DNA of 64,000 nt. It comes from Alienimonas californiensis (lineage in GTDB: Bacteria; Planctomycetota; Planctomycetia; Planctomycetales; Planctomycetaceae). Where the stretch lies: the NCBI RefSeq assembly GCF_007743815.1, contig NZ_CP036265.1:4905823-4969822 (forward strand), read 5' to 3'. Both the position numbers and the translations under genes were made by a program. The notes beneath the pieces were generated by a model. The model saw nothing but the letters and a program-made list of their open reading frames with translations, ran no database searches and had not been told where the DNA came from. Every line of letters begins with the position of its first letter. Within the stretch, counting starts at the first letter, position 1. This document shows positions 62,113-64,000 of this stretch, one piece after another.

Positions 62113-62982
62113 CTATTCGAGATTCTGCAGGATTTCCCGCAGTTTTTCGACCGCCCCCTTCATCCCGACCACGGCTCCGGCGAGATCGGCGTCGTTCGCC
62201 TTGGAACCGACGGTGTTGATCTCCCGGTTGATTTCCTGCGTGAGGAAATCCAGCTTGCGGCCGGGGGCGTCTTCGGAGAGCGCCGCGCCGAAAGCGGTCA
62301 GGTGCGTGCGCAGCCGGACGATCTCCTCGGTGACGTCAGCCTTATCCGCGTAGACGATGACTTCCCGCGTCAGGTCGGCGGGGCTCATTTCGGCACCGGC
62401 CTCCGCCAGCAGGCCGCTAATCCGGGCGTGCAGCTTCGCGCGGAACTCCTCCGCCAGGCCGGGGGCGCGGGTTTCGATCTGGGCGAGGTGGGTGCGGAGC
62501 GTTTCGATCTGCCCCCGTAATTCCTCCGCCATCGCGGCGCCTTCGCGGTCGCGGAAGGCGTTGAGGGCGTCCAGCGCCTCCTCGGCGGCCCGCAGCAGGA
62601 GGGCGGCGTCCGCCGCCGGGTCGCCGGGTTCGGCGGACTCCTCCCGCACCACGCCCGGCAGGCGGAGGTAGGCGGAGAGGTTGGACGGGGCAGCGAGGCC
62701 GGTGGCGAGGGCGTAGGTCTCCGCATCGGCCCGGTAGCCGTCGAGCACGTCCGCCGCCAGGGTGAGCCGCCCGGCCCGGCCCGCCGTTTCGAGCCGCACG
62801 CCGATTGAAACGGCGCCGCGGTTCAGCCGCTTGCGGACGGCCGCCTCGATGCGGGGCTCAATCTCCGCGAAGCCGTCCGGCAGGCGCGTCTGCACCTTGA
62901 GGAAGCGGTTGTTGACGCTCCGCACCTCGACGGCGACGGAGGTGCCCCCCGCCGACGCGGCGGCGGCGCCGAATCCGGTCAT
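62113..62982 (-). CDS. yicC: YicC family endoribonuclease
   Basis: A 289-residue protein from the ATG at 62982, where the family signature MTGFGAAAA starts. Further segments are RSVNNRFLKVQTRLP near the start, RGAVSIGVRLE, and the C-terminal KLDFLTQEINREINTVGSKANDA, the most conserved part. YicC family proteins act as RNA-degrading enzymes in recent work. An ORF start upstream at 63162 would add an unlikely basic stretch. Genes yicC and gmk are adjacent in many bacteria. Confidence 0.93.
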   Translation of the reverse strand: MTGFGAAAASAGGTSVAVEVRSVNNRFLKVQTRLPDGFAEIEPRIEAAVRKRLNRGAVSIGVRLETAGRAGRLTLAADVLDGYRADAETYALATGLAAPSNLSAYLRLPGVVREESAEPGDPAADAALLLRAAEEALDALNAFRDREGAAMAEELRGQIETLRTHLAQIETRAPGLAEEFRAKLHARISGLLAEAGAEMSPADLTREVIVYADKADVTEEIVRLRTHLTAFGAALSEDAPGRKLDFLTQEINREINTVGSKANDADLAGAVVGMKGAVEKLREILQNLE

Positions 62983-62998
62983 GCTCCGCGGCACGGGG

Positions 62999-63466
62999 CT
63001 ACTCGTTCGCCGGCAGGGCAGGGCCGGCGTCGCCGGCCGCAGCGCCGGCGTCGGCGCCGCCGAACGCCTCGTCGAAGGCTTCGTCGCTGTCCAGTTCCGC
63101 GTCCGTCGCGGCCGGGGCGGCGGCTTCGTCCCCGGAGGGAAGCACGGGCAGATCGTCCTCAACCTCCCCGTCCGCCGGAGCGAGGGTCGCGGCGCCGGCG
63201 CCCGGGCCTTCCTCGAAACGCTCGGCCGCGCCCTTCAACACGTAGATGTTGACGCAGGCCAACACAATCCAGGCGACGGCCAGGCCGACCGTGATCTTGG
63301 TGAACACGTCGCCGGCCCGGGTGCCCAGCGCGCTCTGCCCGCCGGCGCCGCCGAAGGCGCCGGCGAGGCCTCCGCCGCGGCCCCGCTGGAGCAGGATGAT
63401 GAGGATCAGGACGACGCTCAGCCCGGCGAGGGCGAACATCATCAGGGCGGCGTAGGGGATGTCCAT
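62999..63466 (-). CDS. secG: Preprotein translocase subunit SecG with acidic tail
   Basis: The small membrane subunit of the SecYEG channel. The 155 residues from the ATG at 63466 have two helices (ALMMFALAGLSVVLILIILL, then KITVGLAVAWIVLACVNIYVL) joined by the loop GRGGGLAGAFGGAGGQSALG, which is typical of SecG. SecG proteins are usually 70-120 residues; this one has an acidic Ala-rich C-terminal tail of about 70 residues. It lies 16 bases upstream of yicC. Confidence 0.93.
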   Translation of the reverse strand: MDIPYAALMMFALAGLSVVLILIILLQRGRGGGLAGAFGGAGGQSALGTRAGDVFTKITVGLAVAWIVLACVNIYVLKGAAERFEEGPGAGAATLAPADGEVEDDLPVLPSGDEAAAPAATDAELDSDEAFDEAFGGADAGAAAGDAGPALPANE

Positions 63467-63548
63467 TGCCCCGGGGGCTTTCAAACAGACGAACGCGGTG
63501 GTGAAGGAACGGCGCCGGGCCGGCGCCGGCGGCCGAGTTCGGCCCAGG

Positions 63549-64000
<452 letters not shown>

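Overview
The window is about 64 kb of very GC-rich, gene-dense DNA. It has no transposases, phage genes or CRISPR arrays. The gene content points to a planctomycete (Planctomycetota). The evidence is: hopanoid/squalene genes of the HpnC/HpnD type; several planctomycete-style secreted or hypothetical proteins with low-complexity Pro/Ala/Gly tails; the order tpiA-secG-yicC-gmk-rpoZ-coaC-coaB; frequent GTG starts with few strong Shine-Dalgarno sites; and many short intergenic palindromes. An Alienimonas-like genus would fit the GC content, but the sequence alone cannot prove it.

Layout. 1-1409: the end of nuoD and a tRNA-Thr(CGU). 1.5-6.5 kb: a regulatory block with an ECF-type sigma factor, a LuxR-type regulator, a membrane GGDEF protein, and a degenerate sensor kinase followed by a stand-alone receiver. 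6.8-9 kb: small lineage-specific proteins. 9.2-12.8 kb: an ABC-2 exporter pair whose permease carries a large soluble insertion. 12.7-17.5 kb: a metallophosphoesterase, a UbiD-family decarboxylase, an RlmL-like rRNA methyltransferase and a pseudo-receiver. 17.5-20 kb: DUF1802, a double-TM2 protein, a 33-residue membrane peptide and two tandem DUF892 ferritin-like proteins. 20-25.6 kb: proS, a YhaM-like nuclease and RNase R. 25.8-29.5 kb: the succinate dehydrogenase operon sdhCAB. 30-34.6 kb: gcvT, small proteins, an alaC-like aminotransferase and a parvulin. 34.8-42.2 kb: a long minus-strand series (DUF58, TPR lipoprotein, secreted proteins, Rieske, LpxL-like acyltransferase, NUDIX, trpC). 42.2-47.6 kb: a CPBP protease, tyrS, an oxidoreductase and a secreted phosphoesterase. 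48-53 kb: hypothetical genes, an HlyD-like protein, der and hpnC-hpnD. 53-57.3 kb: a nuclease-fold protein, a putative Pup/UBact-type modifier with its PafA-like ligase, and a VOC protein. 57.3-64 kb: ftsK and the housekeeping cluster coaB-coaC-rpoZ-gmk-yicC-secG-tpiA.

The most interesting locus is 54487-56373. A 67-residue, lysine-free protein ending in Gly-Gly-Glu has a clear ribosome binding site and lies 15 bases upstream of a 555-residue PafA/Dop-family ligase. Together they look like a pupylation or UBact-type protein-tagging module. The ligase carries an insertion of roughly 110 residues with one or two hydrophobic segments, which would tether it to a membrane, and Glu replaces the usual catalytic Asp. 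No proteasome, ARC/Mpa ATPase or separate Dop gene is in the window.

A second theme is a set of intergenic perfect or near-perfect palindromes of different sequence families (for example at 8475, 15837, 20094, 28658, 32007, 41293, 44312 and 47601). Some look like terminators and others like dispersed repeat elements.
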